Positions 46,048-54,479 of a stretch of DNA of 64,000 nucleotides are shown one piece after another (position 1 is the first letter of the stretch; each line of letters opens with the position of its first letter). Source of the DNA: JBDTSW01 sp963797835 (GTDB lineage Bacteria; Actinomycetota; Thermoleophilia; Solirubrobacterales; 70-9); assembly GCA_963797835.1 (NCBI GenBank), contig CAWCRN010000026.1, positions 1 through 64,000 of the forward strand. The letters are read 5' to 3'. Both the position numbers and the translations under genes were made by a program. Under the pieces are notes generated by a model. That model was not told where the DNA came from, did not search any database, and worked only from the letters and a program-made list of their open reading frames with translations.

Positions 46048-46932
46048 CGCCGACGAGGTCTCCAGCAAGAACATCGTCCGCGGCGGGCCGCGGCGCCCGG
46101 ATCGGCCTGCGCACGCTCGCGCTCGGCTACCTGGCGGCGCTGCTGATCATCCCCGTGATCGTGATCGTCTTCAAGGCGTTCGAGGACGGCGCCGGCAACG
46201 TGATCGACACGCTCACGACGCCCGAGGCGCAGCACGCCTTCTACCTGACGATCGTGATGGTCGCGATCGCGGTGCCGCTGAACACGATCTTCGGCATCGC
46301 CTGCGCGCTGGTGCTCGTGCGCGACAAGTTCCGCGGCAAGGCGATCATCAACGCGCTGATCGACCTGCCGTTCGCGATCTCGCCGGTCGTGATCGGCCTC
46401 TCGCTCGTGCTCGTCTACGGCTCGCTCGACGGCTGGTTCGGCGCCTGGTTCCTCGAGCAGGGGATCCGGATCATCTTCACCCCGATCGGGATGGTGCTGG
46501 CGACGATGTTCGTCTCGCTGCCGTTCGTGGTCCGCGAGGTCGAGCCCGTGCTGCGCGAGATCGGCGACGACCAGGAGCAGGCCGCGTCGACGCTCGGCGC
46601 AAGCGGCTGGCAGACGTTCTGGCGCGTGACGCTGCCGTCGATCCGCTGGGGCGTCACCTACGGCGTCGTGCTCGCCACCGCGCGGGCGCTCGGCGAGTTC
46701 GGCGCGGTCTCGATCGTCTCCGGCCGGATCTCGGGCGAGACCGAGACGATGCCGCTGTTCGTCCAGAAGCAGTTCGAGGTCTTCAACGTCTCGGGCGCCT
46801 ACGCCGCCGCCCTGGTGCTGGCGATGCTCGCGCTCGTGACCCTGTTCGGCAATGAACTTCATCCGGCGCAAGGACAAGAACGTCACCGGCCTTGCGCCTG
46901 AATTCGCAACCATCAAGGAGGAACCCGCATGA
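46037..46932 (+). CDS. cysW: Sulfate ABC transporter permease CysW (frameshifted at both ends)
   Basis: This is the second permease subunit, with LALGYLAALLIIPVIVIVFK in helix 1, the coupling motif EQAASTLGASGWQTFWRVTL and SIVSGRISGETETMPLFVQK, a typical CysW block. A frame change near 46095 joins the start to helix 1. A second near 46850 gives the natural end MNFIRRKDKNVTG...TIKEEPA with its TGA in an ATGA overlap with cysA. Confidence 0.9.
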
Positions 46933-47927
46933 GCATCGTCGTCGAGAACGCAGTCAAGAAGTTCGGTGACTTCGTCGCCCTCGGAGGCGTCTCGATCGAG
47001 GTCCGCGACGGCTCGCTGACGGCGCTGCTGGGCCCGTCCGGCTCGGGCAAGTCGACCCTGCTGCGCGCGATCGCCGGGCTCGAGGAGCTGGACGACGGGA
47101 AGGTCATCATCAACGGCACCGACATGACCCACACCGCGGTCCAGGACCGGGGCGTCGGCTTCTGCTTCCAGCACTACGCCGCGTTCAAGCACATGACCGT
47201 GCGCCAGAACGTCGCGTTCGGCCTCTCGATCCAGAAGCGGCCCAAGGCCGAGATCGAGGAGCGGGTGCGCGAGCTGCTGCGCCTGGTCCACCTCGAGGGG
47301 TTCATCGACCGCTATCCGTCGCAGCTCTCGGGCGGCCAGCGCCAGCGGATGGCGCTCGCCCGGGCGCTCGCGGTGGAGCCGAAGGTGCTGCTGCTCGACG
47401 AGCCGTTCGGCGCGCTCGACGCGAAGGTCCGCAAGGAGCTGCGCCAGTGGCTGCGCCGCCTCCACGACGAGGTGCACGTGACGACGATCTTCGTCACCCA
47501 CGACCAGGAGGAGGCGATGGACGTCGCCGAGCAGATCGTGGTCGTGAACGACGGGCTGGTCGAGCAGACGGGCCCGCCGCGGGACATCTACGAGCACCCG
47601 GAGACGGAGTTCGTGATGAGCTTCATCGGCCCGGTCAACCGCCTCGGCTCGATGTTCGTGCGCCCGCACGACGTCCAGATCCTGCCGGCGCCCGTCGACG
47701 GCGCCGAGGAGGCGATGATCGAGCGGATCGTGCACCTCGGGTTCGAGGTCCGGGTGGAGTTCACGCTCGCCAACGGCAACGGCCTCTACGCGCAGATCAC
47801 CCGCGCGCAGGCCGAGGAGCTCGAGATCGAGGAGAGGCAGATCGTCTACGTGCGGCCTTCGGCGGCGCGCGTCTTCGAGGCGCCGAACGGCTCGCATCCG
47901 ACGACCGAAGAGCTGGCGGTCGCCTAG
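46929..47927 (+). CDS. cysA: Sulfate ABC transporter ATP-binding protein CysA
   Basis: The 332-residue ATPase powers sulfate import. Walker A is GPSGSGKST, the Q-loop is FCFQHYAAFKHMTV, the signature is LSGGQRQRMALARAL, Walker B is VLLLDEPFGALDA and the switch His is in FVTHDQEEAM. The region VMSFIGPVNRLGSMFVRPHD marks the sulfate/molybdate class C-terminal extension. The frame is unbroken. A short membrane-protein gene follows 18 bases later. Confidence 0.94.
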   Translation: MSIVVENAVKKFGDFVALGGVSIEVRDGSLTALLGPSGSGKSTLLRAIAGLEELDDGKVIINGTDMTHTAVQDRGVGFCFQHYAAFKHMTVRQNVAFGLSIQKRPKAEIEERVRELLRLVHLEGFIDRYPSQLSGGQRQRMALARALAVEPKVLLLDEPFGALDAKVRKELRQWLRRLHDEVHVTTIFVTHDQEEAMDVAEQIVVVNDGLVEQTGPPRDIYEHPETEFVMSFIGPVNRLGSMFVRPHDVQILPAPVDGAEEAMIERIVHLGFEVRVEFTLANGNGLYAQITRAQAEELEIEERQIVYVRPSAARVFEAPNGSHPTTEELAVA

Positions 47928-47945
47928 CGGAGCGGCGAGGAGCGT

Positions 47946-48082
47946 ATGGAGCTCGCGGCGCTCGTCCTCTGGATCTTCCTGGCCCTGATGATCGGCTGGG
48001 TGGGCGCGTCCTGCTCGCGACCTGGTTCCAGGTGCGCGAGGAGGCGCGGCAGGTGACAGAGCGCGACGGGCGGCGGCTCTAG
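47946..48082 (+). CDS. Very small membrane protein at the end of the cys operon (one frameshift)
   Basis: The ATG at 47946 has a good GAGGAG site. The product starts MELAALVLWIFLALMIGWV, a single membrane helix, and after one frame change near 48002 continues LLATWFQVREEARQVTERDG to a TAG at 48080-48082. Total about 45 residues. The coupling to cysA suggests a transporter accessory role, but no family is recognised. The stop overlaps the stop of the convergent Rrf2 gene. Confidence 0.5.
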
Positions 48083-48530
48083 CGGGGCGTCTCGCCGGGC
48101 TGGAGCAGGCGCTCGACGTCCGGCGGCAGCTCGTCGGCGACGACGTCGGCGAGCGTGACGCGCTCGAGCACGCCGCGGACGTTCGAGCGCAGCGCGATCC
48201 AGACCCGCGCGAGCGGCTCCGCCGAGCCCGTGTAGCGAGCTCGTCGGGCGGCTGGCCGCGGACGCTGGCGAGCGGGCCCTCGACGGCGCGGATCACGTCG
48301 GCGATCGTGACCTCGCGCGGCAGGCGGCTGAGCCAGTAGCCGCCCTCGGCCCCGCGGCGGCTCTGGACCAGGCCGCTGTGGCGGAGCTCGGAGAGGATGT
48401 TCTCGAGGAACGGCATCGGGATGTCCTGCGCGGTCGAGATCGCCTCGCCCTTGACCGGGGTGCCCTCGTCGCCCGCCGCGAGCTCGACCAGCGCGCGGAC
48501 GGCGTAGTCGGCCTTCGCGGAAACCCTCAC
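48079..48530 (-). CDS. Rrf2 family transcriptional regulator (one frameshift)
   Basis: The N-terminus RVSAKADYAVRALVELAA, then IPMPFLENILSELRHSGLVQ and SRRGAEGGYWLSRLPREVTI, is a standard Rrf2 winged helix with the recognition wing GAEGGY. A frame change near 48236 leads to the C-terminal half VWIALRSNVRGVLERVTLAD. The Cys residues that hold an Fe-S cluster in IscR are not visible, so it is more like CymR, the cysteine-metabolism repressor. It lies tail-to-tail with the sulfate importer operon and is a natural candidate to control it. The GTG at 48530 overlaps the ligD stop by four bases. Confidence 0.85.
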
Positions 48531-50008
48531 GCGCGCGATTCTCCCGCACCGGCGTCGTCCGGCGCGGCGTCGGGCGCGAACCGCACCTCGCGCGGGTCGC
48601 GGTCGTCGCGCAGGCCCTTGAACGAGGGCGCGCGCAGGGTGCGCGCCTGCGTCCACTCGCGGAACTCGACCTCGGCGACCAGCTGCGGCTCGACGAAGAT
48701 CGCCTCCTTCGGCGGCTTGCGGCCCGGTGAACGGCGACTCGTCGGCTGCGGAGCTTCGCCAGCTTCTTCGCGAGGTCGCGCAGGGTCTCCTGGGTGAAGC
48801 CGGTGCCGACCCGCCCGGCGTAGCGCAGCGCCAGCTCGCCGTCGTCCTCCTCGTAGAAGCCGACGAGCAGCGAGCCGATCGAGTCCGAGCGCCGGCCCTC
48901 GCCCGGCATCCAGCCGCCGATCACGAAGTCCTGGGAGTGGACGTTCTTGACCTTGATCCACGAGCGCGAGCGCCGGCCCGGCAGGTAGCGGCTGTCGAGG
49001 CGCTTGGCGACGACGCCCTCCAGGCCCTGGGCCTTCGTCAGCTTCAGCAGCTTGCGCCGTCGCCCTGGTGGTAGGCGGGCGTCTGCCAGGAGGGCCCGTC
49101 GAGCTCGAGCTCGGCGAGCAGCTTGCGGCGGTCCGAGTAGGGCAGCTCGTAGAGCTCGCGGCCCTCGAGGAAGAGGAGGTCGAAGAGGACGTAGGTGACC
49201 GGCGTGTCGGCCATGCGCCGGCGCACCGCCGCCTCGGAGCCGAGGTGCATGCGCCGCTGGAGGCGCTGGAAGTCGGGGCGGCCCTCCTCGTCGAAGGCGA
49301 CGATCTCGCCGTCGAGGACCACCTGGAGCGAGCCGAGCTCGGCGCGCGATCGCGCCGCAGCTCGGGGTACTGCGAGGTGATGTCGCGGCCGTTGCGGCTC
49401 TCGAGGCGCAGGTGGCCGGCGTCGCAGTAGGCGATCGCCCGCACCCCGTCCCACTTCAGCTCGTAGGCCCAGCCCCCGTCGTCGCGTGGGAGCTTCGCCA
49501 AGGCGTGGCCATCATCGGCTTGACGCTGCTCGGCATCGGCACCCGCCCGGGGTCGGCGGGCGGGTCCATGCGGTGGATCATCCAGTTCTTCGCCCTTGGT
49601 CGGAAAGAGGCCGTAGGTGCCCTCGACCCGCTCGCCGTGGAGCGTCACCGTCACCTTCTTGTCGGTCCACTCGAGCGCCTCGTAGGTGCCCCGGTCCCAG
49701 ACCTTCATCGTCCCCGCCCCGTACTCGCCCTTCGGGATCTCGCCCTCGAAGGTCAGGTACTCGAGCGGGTGGTCCTCGGTGTGGACCGCCAGCCGGTTCT
49801 CCTTCGGATGCGGCGGCAGCCCCTTCGGCAGCGCCCACGAGACGGCCACCCCGTCGCGCTCCAGCCGCAGGTCCCAGTGCAGGCTCCGGGCGTGGTGCTC
49901 CTGGACGACGAACCGCCCACCCTCGCCATCCGCCCCGCCGCCGCGAGGCTCGGGCGTACGGTCGAACGACCGCTTGCGCTCGTACTCGGAGAGCCGCTCC
50001 TTCGCCAT
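48527..50008 (-). CDS. ligD: ATP-dependent DNA ligase LigD without polymerase domain (frameshifts)
   Basis: The N-terminal 3'-phosphoesterase domain shows FVVQEHHARSLHWDLRLERD, SWALPKGLP, DHPLEYLTFEGEIPKGEYGA and MKVWDRGTYE, ending NWMIHRMDPP in another frame. The ligase domain follows with the adenylation motif WAYELKWDGVRAIAY (K-x-D-G), VVLDGEIVAFDEEGRPDFQ, YVLFDLLFLEG, GLEGVVAKRLDSRYLPG and SWIKVKN. Frame changes lie near 49594, 49505, 49348, 49064 and 48745. A polymerase/primase domain is absent, so it is a PE-Lig form. LigD works with Ku in end joining; no Ku gene is visible here. Confidence 0.87.
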   Translation of the reverse strand: MAKERLSEYERKRSFDRTPEPRGGGADGEGGRFVVQEHHARSLHWDLRLERDGVAVSWALPKGLPPHPKENRLAVHTEDHPLEYLTFEGEIPKGEYGAGTMKVWDRGTYEALEWTDKKVTVTLHGERVEGTYGLFPTKGEELDDPPHGPARRPRAGADAEQRQADDGHALAKLPRDDGGWAYELKWDGVRAIAYCDAGHLRLESRNGRDITSQYPELRRDRAPSSARSRWSSTARSSPSTRRAAPTSSASSGACTSAPRRRCAGAWPTRRSPTSSSTSSSSRAASSTSCPTRTAASCSPSSSSTGPPGRRPPTTRATAQAAEADEGPGPGGRRRQAPRQPLPAGPALALVDQGQERPLPGLRDRRLDAGRGPALGLDRLAARRLLRGGRRRAGAALRRAGRHRLHPGDPARPREEAGEAPQPTSRRSPGRKPPKEAIFVEPQLVAEVEFREWTQARTLRAPSFKGLRDDRDPREVRFAPDAAPDDAGAGESRA

Positions 50009-50045
50009 GCGTCGATCGTAGGCAGGGCTTCGTCATCATGGTCGG

Positions 50046-50120
50046 GCCCCCGTTGCGTAACTGGTGAACGCACTCGACTTTTAATCGAGAGAAAAGTGGG
50101 TTCGAGTCCCACCGGGGGTA
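50046..50120 (+). tRNA. tRNA-Lys (anticodon TTT)
   Basis: The anticodon stem CTCGA/TCGAG encloses CTTTTAA, giving anticodon TTT. The D-stem GCGT/ACGC with GG in the loop, and the T-arm GTGGG-TTCGAGT-CCCAC are complete. The acceptor GCCCCCG/CGGGGGT closes with a G:U at position 1-72. The variable loop AGAAAA has six bases, one more than usual, possibly a homopolymer error. CCA is not encoded. Confidence 0.88.
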
Positions 50121-50262
50121 CTCGGCCGCGGTCCGCGTCCGCATCTGGGATCGAGTGAAGGGTTCAGCTGGCTGAGGCAGCCTTGCCGGTGAGGGAGGCT
50201 CCGTGGCGCGCCCGGCTTCTCGTCCTGAACGGCAAGTGTCCGCGGCCATGTACGGTCGGGGC

Positions 50263-50553
50263 ATGGCGACCCTGCACATCGAGCATGCGATCGCCGACCT
50301 CGACACCTGGCTTGGCGCGTTCAACCAGTTTGCGGAGGCGCGCGAGCGGGCCGGAGTCCGGGCTCAGCGCGTGAGCCAGCCGATCGACGACGATAAGTAC
50401 ATCTACGTCGCGCTCGAGTTCGACGACGTAGCGCAGGCAGAGCAGTTCAAGAACTTCCTCGAGACGACCGTGTGGGCCAACACCGAGGCTTCACCGGCGC
50501 TGGAGGGGAAGCCGAGGGCGCGCATCCTCGCCGAGGTCGACACCGGCTCCTAG
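50263..50553 (+). CDS. Small protein of unknown function, ferredoxin-like fold likely
   Basis: The 96-residue product begins MATLHIEHAIADLDTWLGAF and shows strand-helix alternation with YIYVALEFDDVAQAEQFKNF, like small antibiotic-monooxygenase or stress-response barrel proteins. No signal peptide or cofactor motif is visible. It lies alone behind tRNA-Lys; the ribosome site is weak (GGTCGGGGC). Confidence 0.6.
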   Translation: MATLHIEHAIADLDTWLGAFNQFAEARERAGVRAQRVSQPIDDDKYIYVALEFDDVAQAEQFKNFLETTVWANTEASPALEGKPRARILAEVDTGS

Positions 50554-50571
50554 GCCATGGTGACCCTGTGG

Positions 50572-51140
50572 TCAGTCCTGGACCGTGGCGTTGAAGAGCA
50601 GATCCGACTGGTCGGGATTGATACTCGAGAACGGGCTCGCGGGGTCACCAGGGCTGAATGCGGGCTGCTCAACGCCGAAGCGGGCCGAGGGCCCGAAGCG
50701 GGACCTGACGAGATCTGAGCCGCTCAGCACCGCGAGGCCGATGAAATCGCGCTTGCGGACACGGAGGCTCGCGTCGAAGACGTTTTGGCCGCGCTCAGTG
50801 GTCATCTCGGCGTCTGGCGGACCGCCTCGACTCATCTGCGGCGGAACTGGCTCGTCTAACGTGCGCCTGAGCACCTGCAAAGAAACCGTTCCGGGGCCAT
50901 GGGCATTGACACGCCAGCGTTTGATCGTGCCGCGGATCGGTGACTGCGCCGTGCCTTCAGACACGCGGACGTTGCTGAACGTGCAAGGGTTTGACGGCAC
51001 GCGTAGGTCCCCGCTCAGCCCGAGATGTCCGGCTGCCCGATCACCGCGGAGCTCGCCGGCGCGGGCGCGACGAATGCGCTGAGCATCGTCATCGCGCTGA
51101 TCATCAACAGCCAGCCAACTCTTGAGTCCCCGGAAAACAC
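50572..51140 (-). CDS. Secreted protein of unknown function (one frameshift)
   Basis: The mature part reads PSNPCTFSNVRVSEGTAQSP, then GTIKRWRVNAHGPGTVSLQV and RKRDFIGLAVLSGSD, a beta-sandwich-like pattern. A frame change near 51015 connects it to an upstream signal peptide (LLMISAMTMLSAFVAPAPAS, then SAVIGQPDISG). The start is uncertain: GTG at 51140 or the ATG at 51107. Related actinobacteria seem to carry families of such secreted single-domain proteins, but I cannot name this one. It is followed in the minus direction by no gene of the same strand. Confidence 0.55.
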
Positions 51141-51146
51141 CCTCTG

Positions 51147-51732
51147 CTAGGCCCCGATCGCCATTCCCGTGATGTCGCAGCCGTCGCCGACGCCGTCGTA
51201 GAGCATCAGGTCTGCCACGACCACGCTCCCGTCGGGCGCCTGATAGTGAAGGGTGCCGGTCGTGATGAAGTGGTTAGTGAAGAGGTTGTCGATTTCCGCC
51301 GCCGGATGGTTGCTGTCAAAGTCCCCAAAGGAACCGGCGGAGGTGTCGTCTTGAACGGAAGCCGAGATCGACGTGAGAATCAGCTTCGCGTTGTCCTTCG
51401 CGTCGTTGCCTTCACGTCCAACCCGTCACCGAAGGTCCGGCACGCCGCCGTGATCTCGAGCCCGCCAAGGCTGAGCACCGACGCGTACGGCGACACGTCG
51501 TCATCCGGTACGTCGAAGTTGATCTTTCGCACCTGAAGTCCGCCGACCGAGGCGGCGTCGACGTTCTCGAGGGTCGCCTCATCGACGTCGACGCCGCGCA
51601 CCTTGTCATCGACGATGTGCTTGGACTTGAGCTGTTCGCCTCGATCGCCCAGGCGGTTCCGCCGAGGGCGATGAAGAGCGCCAAGAACGCGAGATGGTGG
51701 TGGCGGACGTACGTCCAGATCCCTGCGAGCAC
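51147..51732 (-). CDS. Membrane-anchored or secreted protein with an ALGGTAWA leader (frameshifted)
   Basis: The GTG at 51732 gives LAGIWTYVRHHHLAFLALFI followed by ALGGTAWA, a leader style found on many actinobacterial surface proteins. Joined across frame changes near 51640 and 51400, the protein continues SKSKHIVDDKVRGVDVDEAT, VGGLQVRKINFDVPDDD, ACRTFGDGLDVKATT, NHFITTGTLHYQAPDGSVVV and ends DITGMAIGA at 51147. A repeated V-D motif early on resembles pentapeptide-like or beta-helical linkers. Function unknown. It lies just upstream of the other secreted gene on the same strand. Confidence 0.6.
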
Positions 51733-51806
51733 GATGTCCCCTTTCCCTGGAGCGGTTCATTCTGGCGAGCCAGCCGAGCGCCCCGTCGCAACCCTGTCCC
51801 CGGGTG

Positions 51807-51823
51807 CCCTGCAGAATGCAGGG
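51807..51823. repeat. Short perfect inverted repeat
   Basis: CCCTGCA (51807-51813) and TGCAGGG (51817-51823) flank a 3-base GAA loop. It lies about 75 bases upstream of the start of the secreted-protein gene at 51732 and could be an operator or a leader hairpin. Confidence 0.5.
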
Positions 51824-52020
51824 TCTGCGGCGAGGCACGCTCAGCGAACCAACGGTACTCCCAGCATTTGCATGGGGTGAAAGCCGTGGAAACCGACCAG
51901 ACGCAATCCGCGCGGGCCAAGGGATGTTCTTTCCATGCGACCCGGCTTAGCCGCTCCTCGTCCAACGCGCGTATTGGCGGGACGAGGCACTGAGGGAGCC
52001 AACGCGCTCGCGGCTGGGAA

Positions 52021-52065
52021 GCGTTGTCGGGTTTGTCCCACCTGGTGGGAGTTTTCCGACAACGC
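52021..52065. repeat. Nested 45-base palindrome
   Basis: The outer arms GCGTTGTCGG (52021-52030) and CCGACAACGC (52056-52065) are perfect. Inside them, after 5-base spacers GTTTG and GTTTT, lies a second perfect inverted repeat TCCCACC-T-GGTGGGA (52036-52050). The whole element is centred on one base. It lies about 70 bases past the phzF stop, so it could end the pur operon, but there is no T-run. An operator or a dispersed palindromic element are alternatives. Confidence 0.7.
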
Positions 52066-52135
52066 ACGGACTCGCCCCCGCCCCTCACTGATTCTCGCCC
52101 TGGCATGCGCTTTCGATGCAAGGCGACAGGGTCTG

Positions 52136-52809
52136 CTAGGCGGGGGCCACCCGTCCGCCGACCTCGGCGCGGCCGTCGGGGAGGGGCCTGGCATGGATCA
52201 GGGAGCCGCGGCCCTGGAGGATCTCGATCGGTCTGCCGAGCTGGGCCGTGAGCTGAAGCGCCGCTGAGCCGGTGGCCTCGTCCTCGGGGATGCCGGCGTC
52301 GCGGGCGAAGACTCGCATCCGGATGAGACCGGCCTCCTCGTCGAGCCAGGCCCAGCGCACCTGGTCGTGTTCCTGATCCATCGGCGACCAGGGCATCGAC
52401 CTCGGCAGGCGAGGCCAACTGTTCGTATCCCCACGGCGGGCCCCATTCGGGCCGGGCGGCTACGTACGTCAGCTTGTCCTCGAAACGGACGCCGACCTCG
52501 CCCGCCGGCGGCCGCAGCGACGTCGACCTCGAACCCCGCCTCGCGCAGCAGCCACGCCGTCCCCACCAGTGGATGGCCAGCCAACGGCAGCTCGGACTCC
52601 GGGGTGAAGATGCGCATGACGCCGCGCTCGGCGTCGTCCACGAACACCGTCTCGGAGAAGCCGAGCTCGTGGGCGATCGGCTGGCGGTCCGCCTCGGCGA
52701 CGGCTGAGCCGTCGAGGAACACCCCGAGCGAGTTGCCTCCGGTGCCGTCCTCGGCGCAGAACACGCGGACGACCCGCAGGCCAGGGTGCTCGCGTGCACC
52801 GGGCGACAC
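52136..52809 (-). CDS. PhzF family isomerase/epimerase (frameshifted)
   Basis: The N-terminal half begins LRVVRVFCAEDGTGGNSLGV, with FSETVFVDD containing the conserved Glu region, then ELPLAGHPLVGTAWLL. The C-terminal half includes RMRVFARDAGIPEDEATGSA with the family DxATGS motif and GRGSLIHARPLPDG. Frame breaks near 52503 and 52380 leave about 225 residues, slightly short of the usual 260-300. PhzF proteins catalyse proton shifts on small metabolites. It starts with a GTG three bases past the purH stop and is the last gene of the purine operon. Confidence 0.82.
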
Positions 52810-52812
52810 GGG

Positions 52813-54435
52813 CTAGTGGCGGAAGTGGCGGCGGCCGGTCATCACCATCGCGACGCCGGCCTCATCGCAGGCGGCGAGGACCTCGTTGTCGCGCACCGAG
52901 CCGCCGGGCTGGATGAACGCGACGGCGCCGGCCTCGATCGCCCGCTCGGGCCCGTCGGCGAACGGGAAGAAGGCGTCGGAGGCGACGACCGAGCCCCGAA
53001 GCGGCGCCTTATCGCCCTCCGGCGCCGCGTCGTTCGCCTTCTCGATCGCGATCCGCACCGAGTCGACCCGGCTCATCTGCCCGGCACCGATTCCCAGCGT
53101 CGCTCCGTCGCGTGCGAACACGATCGCGTTCGAGCGCACGTGGCGGCACACCTTCCAGGCGAACAGAAGGTCGTCCCATTGCTCCTCGGAGGGCGAGGCC
53201 TTCGTGGGCACCTCCATCGACGCCCGCGTCTCGGTGACCCGGTCCGGATCCTGGACGAGCAGCCCGCCGCGGACGCGTTTCACCTCCCGTTCGCGGGGCT
53301 CATAGCCTCGCCGCTCGGTGTCCTCGAGGATCCGCACCGACTCCTTCAGCCGCAGGACCGACAGCGCGTCCTCGTCGTAGCCCGGGGCGATCAGCACCTC
53401 GATGAAGTTCTCGTGCAGCCGCTCGGCCAGCGGCTTCTCAACGGGGCGGTTCAGCGCGATGACCCCGCCGAACGCCGACAGCGGGTCGCAGGCGAGGGCG
53501 CGCTCGTAGGCTTCCTCGACGGTGTCGGCCACCGCCACCCCGCACGGGTTGTTGTGCTTGATGATGACGGCCGCCGACCGCTCGAACTCGTCCAGCATCC
53601 GGCGCGCAGAATCCAGGTCGAGAACGTTGTTGAAGGACAGTGCCCGGCCGTGCAGCTTCGCCACCCGCGACAGCACGTGGGAGCGCGCGCCGGTCTCGAC
53701 GTAGAGCGCGGCCGTCTGGTGCGGGTTCTCACCGTAGGAGAGGTCGAGGAACTTCTCGTGCGCCATGACCCAGTGCTCCGGGTAGGCCTCGTAGCGCGTC
53801 GAGAACCAGCGCGAGATCGCCGCGTCGTAGCGCGCCGTGAACGCGAACGCCTCGTTGGCGAGCCAATGGCGCGTCTCCGCCGACAGCGCGCCGCCCGACT
53901 CCTGAAGCTCGGCCAGCACCGCGTCGTAGCTCTCCGGCTTGACCACCACGGCGACGTAGGCGTGGTTCTTGGCCGCCGCCCGGATCATCGTCGGGCCACC
54001 GATGTCGATGTTCTCCACCGCCTCGGCCTCGGTCACGTCGGCCGCCGCGACGGTGCGCTCGAACGGGTAGAGGTTCACGCACACGAGGTCGATCGGCTCG
54101 ATGCCCTCGGCCTCCAGCGTGGCCTGGTGCTCGGGGTCGTCGCGGATCGCCAGCAGGGCCGCGTGAAGCCGGGGGTGAAGCGTCTTCACCCGCCCGTCGA
54201 GGATCTCCTCCGACCCGGTCAGGTCGGACACGTCGCGAACCTCGAGGCCCGCCTCCCGCAGCGCGGCCGCCGTCCCACCGGTCGAGACAAGCTCGATCCC
54301 GAGGCCGGCGAGGCCGCGCGCGAACTCGGCGACCCCCGTCTTGTCCGAGACCGAGATCAGCGCCCGCCGCACCCGGAGGGGGGCGCTGGCGCTCCCGGGC
54401 TCAGGGCCGGCCGCGGTCTCGGGGCTGGGTTCCAT
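52813..54435 (-). CDS. purH: Bifunctional AICAR transformylase / IMP cyclohydrolase
   Basis: PurH does the last two steps of purine synthesis. The 540-residue protein has the MGS-like N-terminal domain (RALISVSDKTGVAEFARGL, STGGTAAALREAG), KTLHPRLHAALLA, and the transformylase domain with KHNNPCGVA (the catalytic Lys-His pair) and GQMSRVDSVRIA. The C-terminal SDAFFPFADGPERA and AFIQPGGSVRDNEV are intact. The ATG at 54435 is followed by a variable 20-residue extension. A -10-like TACACT at 54452-54447 (minus strand) suggests an extra promoter within the operon. Confidence 0.95.
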   Translation of the reverse strand: MEPSPETAAGPEPGSASAPLRVRRALISVSDKTGVAEFARGLAGLGIELVSTGGTAAALREAGLEVRDVSDLTGSEEILDGRVKTLHPRLHAALLAIRDDPEHQATLEAEGIEPIDLVCVNLYPFERTVAAADVTEAEAVENIDIGGPTMIRAAAKNHAYVAVVVKPESYDAVLAELQESGGALSAETRHWLANEAFAFTARYDAAISRWFSTRYEAYPEHWVMAHEKFLDLSYGENPHQTAALYVETGARSHVLSRVAKLHGRALSFNNVLDLDSARRMLDEFERSAAVIIKHNNPCGVAVADTVEEAYERALACDPLSAFGGVIALNRPVEKPLAERLHENFIEVLIAPGYDEDALSVLRLKESVRILEDTERRGYEPREREVKRVRGGLLVQDPDRVTETRASMEVPTKASPSEEQWDDLLFAWKVCRHVRSNAIVFARDGATLGIGAGQMSRVDSVRIAIEKANDAAPEGDKAPLRGSVVASDAFFPFADGPERAIEAGAVAFIQPGGSVRDNEVLAACDEAGVAMVMTGRRHFRH

Positions 54436-54446
54436 GGGGTCGCGCG

Positions 54447-54452
54447 AGTGTA
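54447..54452 (-). promoter_or_regulatory. Possible internal -10 box in front of purH
   Basis: TACACT on the minus strand lies 11 bases before the purH ATG, in the only sizeable gap (44 bases) of the operon. It could let purH be transcribed with almost no leader, independently of the sulfatase gene upstream. Confidence 0.35.
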
Positions 54453-54479
54453 TTCGCCGGACCCGCTGCGGCCCCGAGG

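Larger units (their letters stand above)
51733..52135. other. Non-coding region of about 400 bases with two palindromes
   Basis: No plausible gene was found between the ALGGTAWA-leader protein and phzF. The region carries a small hairpin at 51807-51823 and a nested 45-base palindrome at 52021-52065. It is less GC-rich than neighbouring coding DNA and contains several short A/T-rich tracts, so it may hold the promoter of the secreted-protein gene and the end of the pur operon. Confidence 0.6.

Noticed and set aside
46044..48656. A very long open frame on the minus strand opposite the cysW-cysA genes
   Set aside because: It is antisense to strongly conserved cysW/cysA coding sequence, has low-complexity Arg/Asp/Glu-rich translation and no family features. 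Such frames arise from codon bias in high-GC DNA. Only its 5' part overlaps the real Rrf2 gene.
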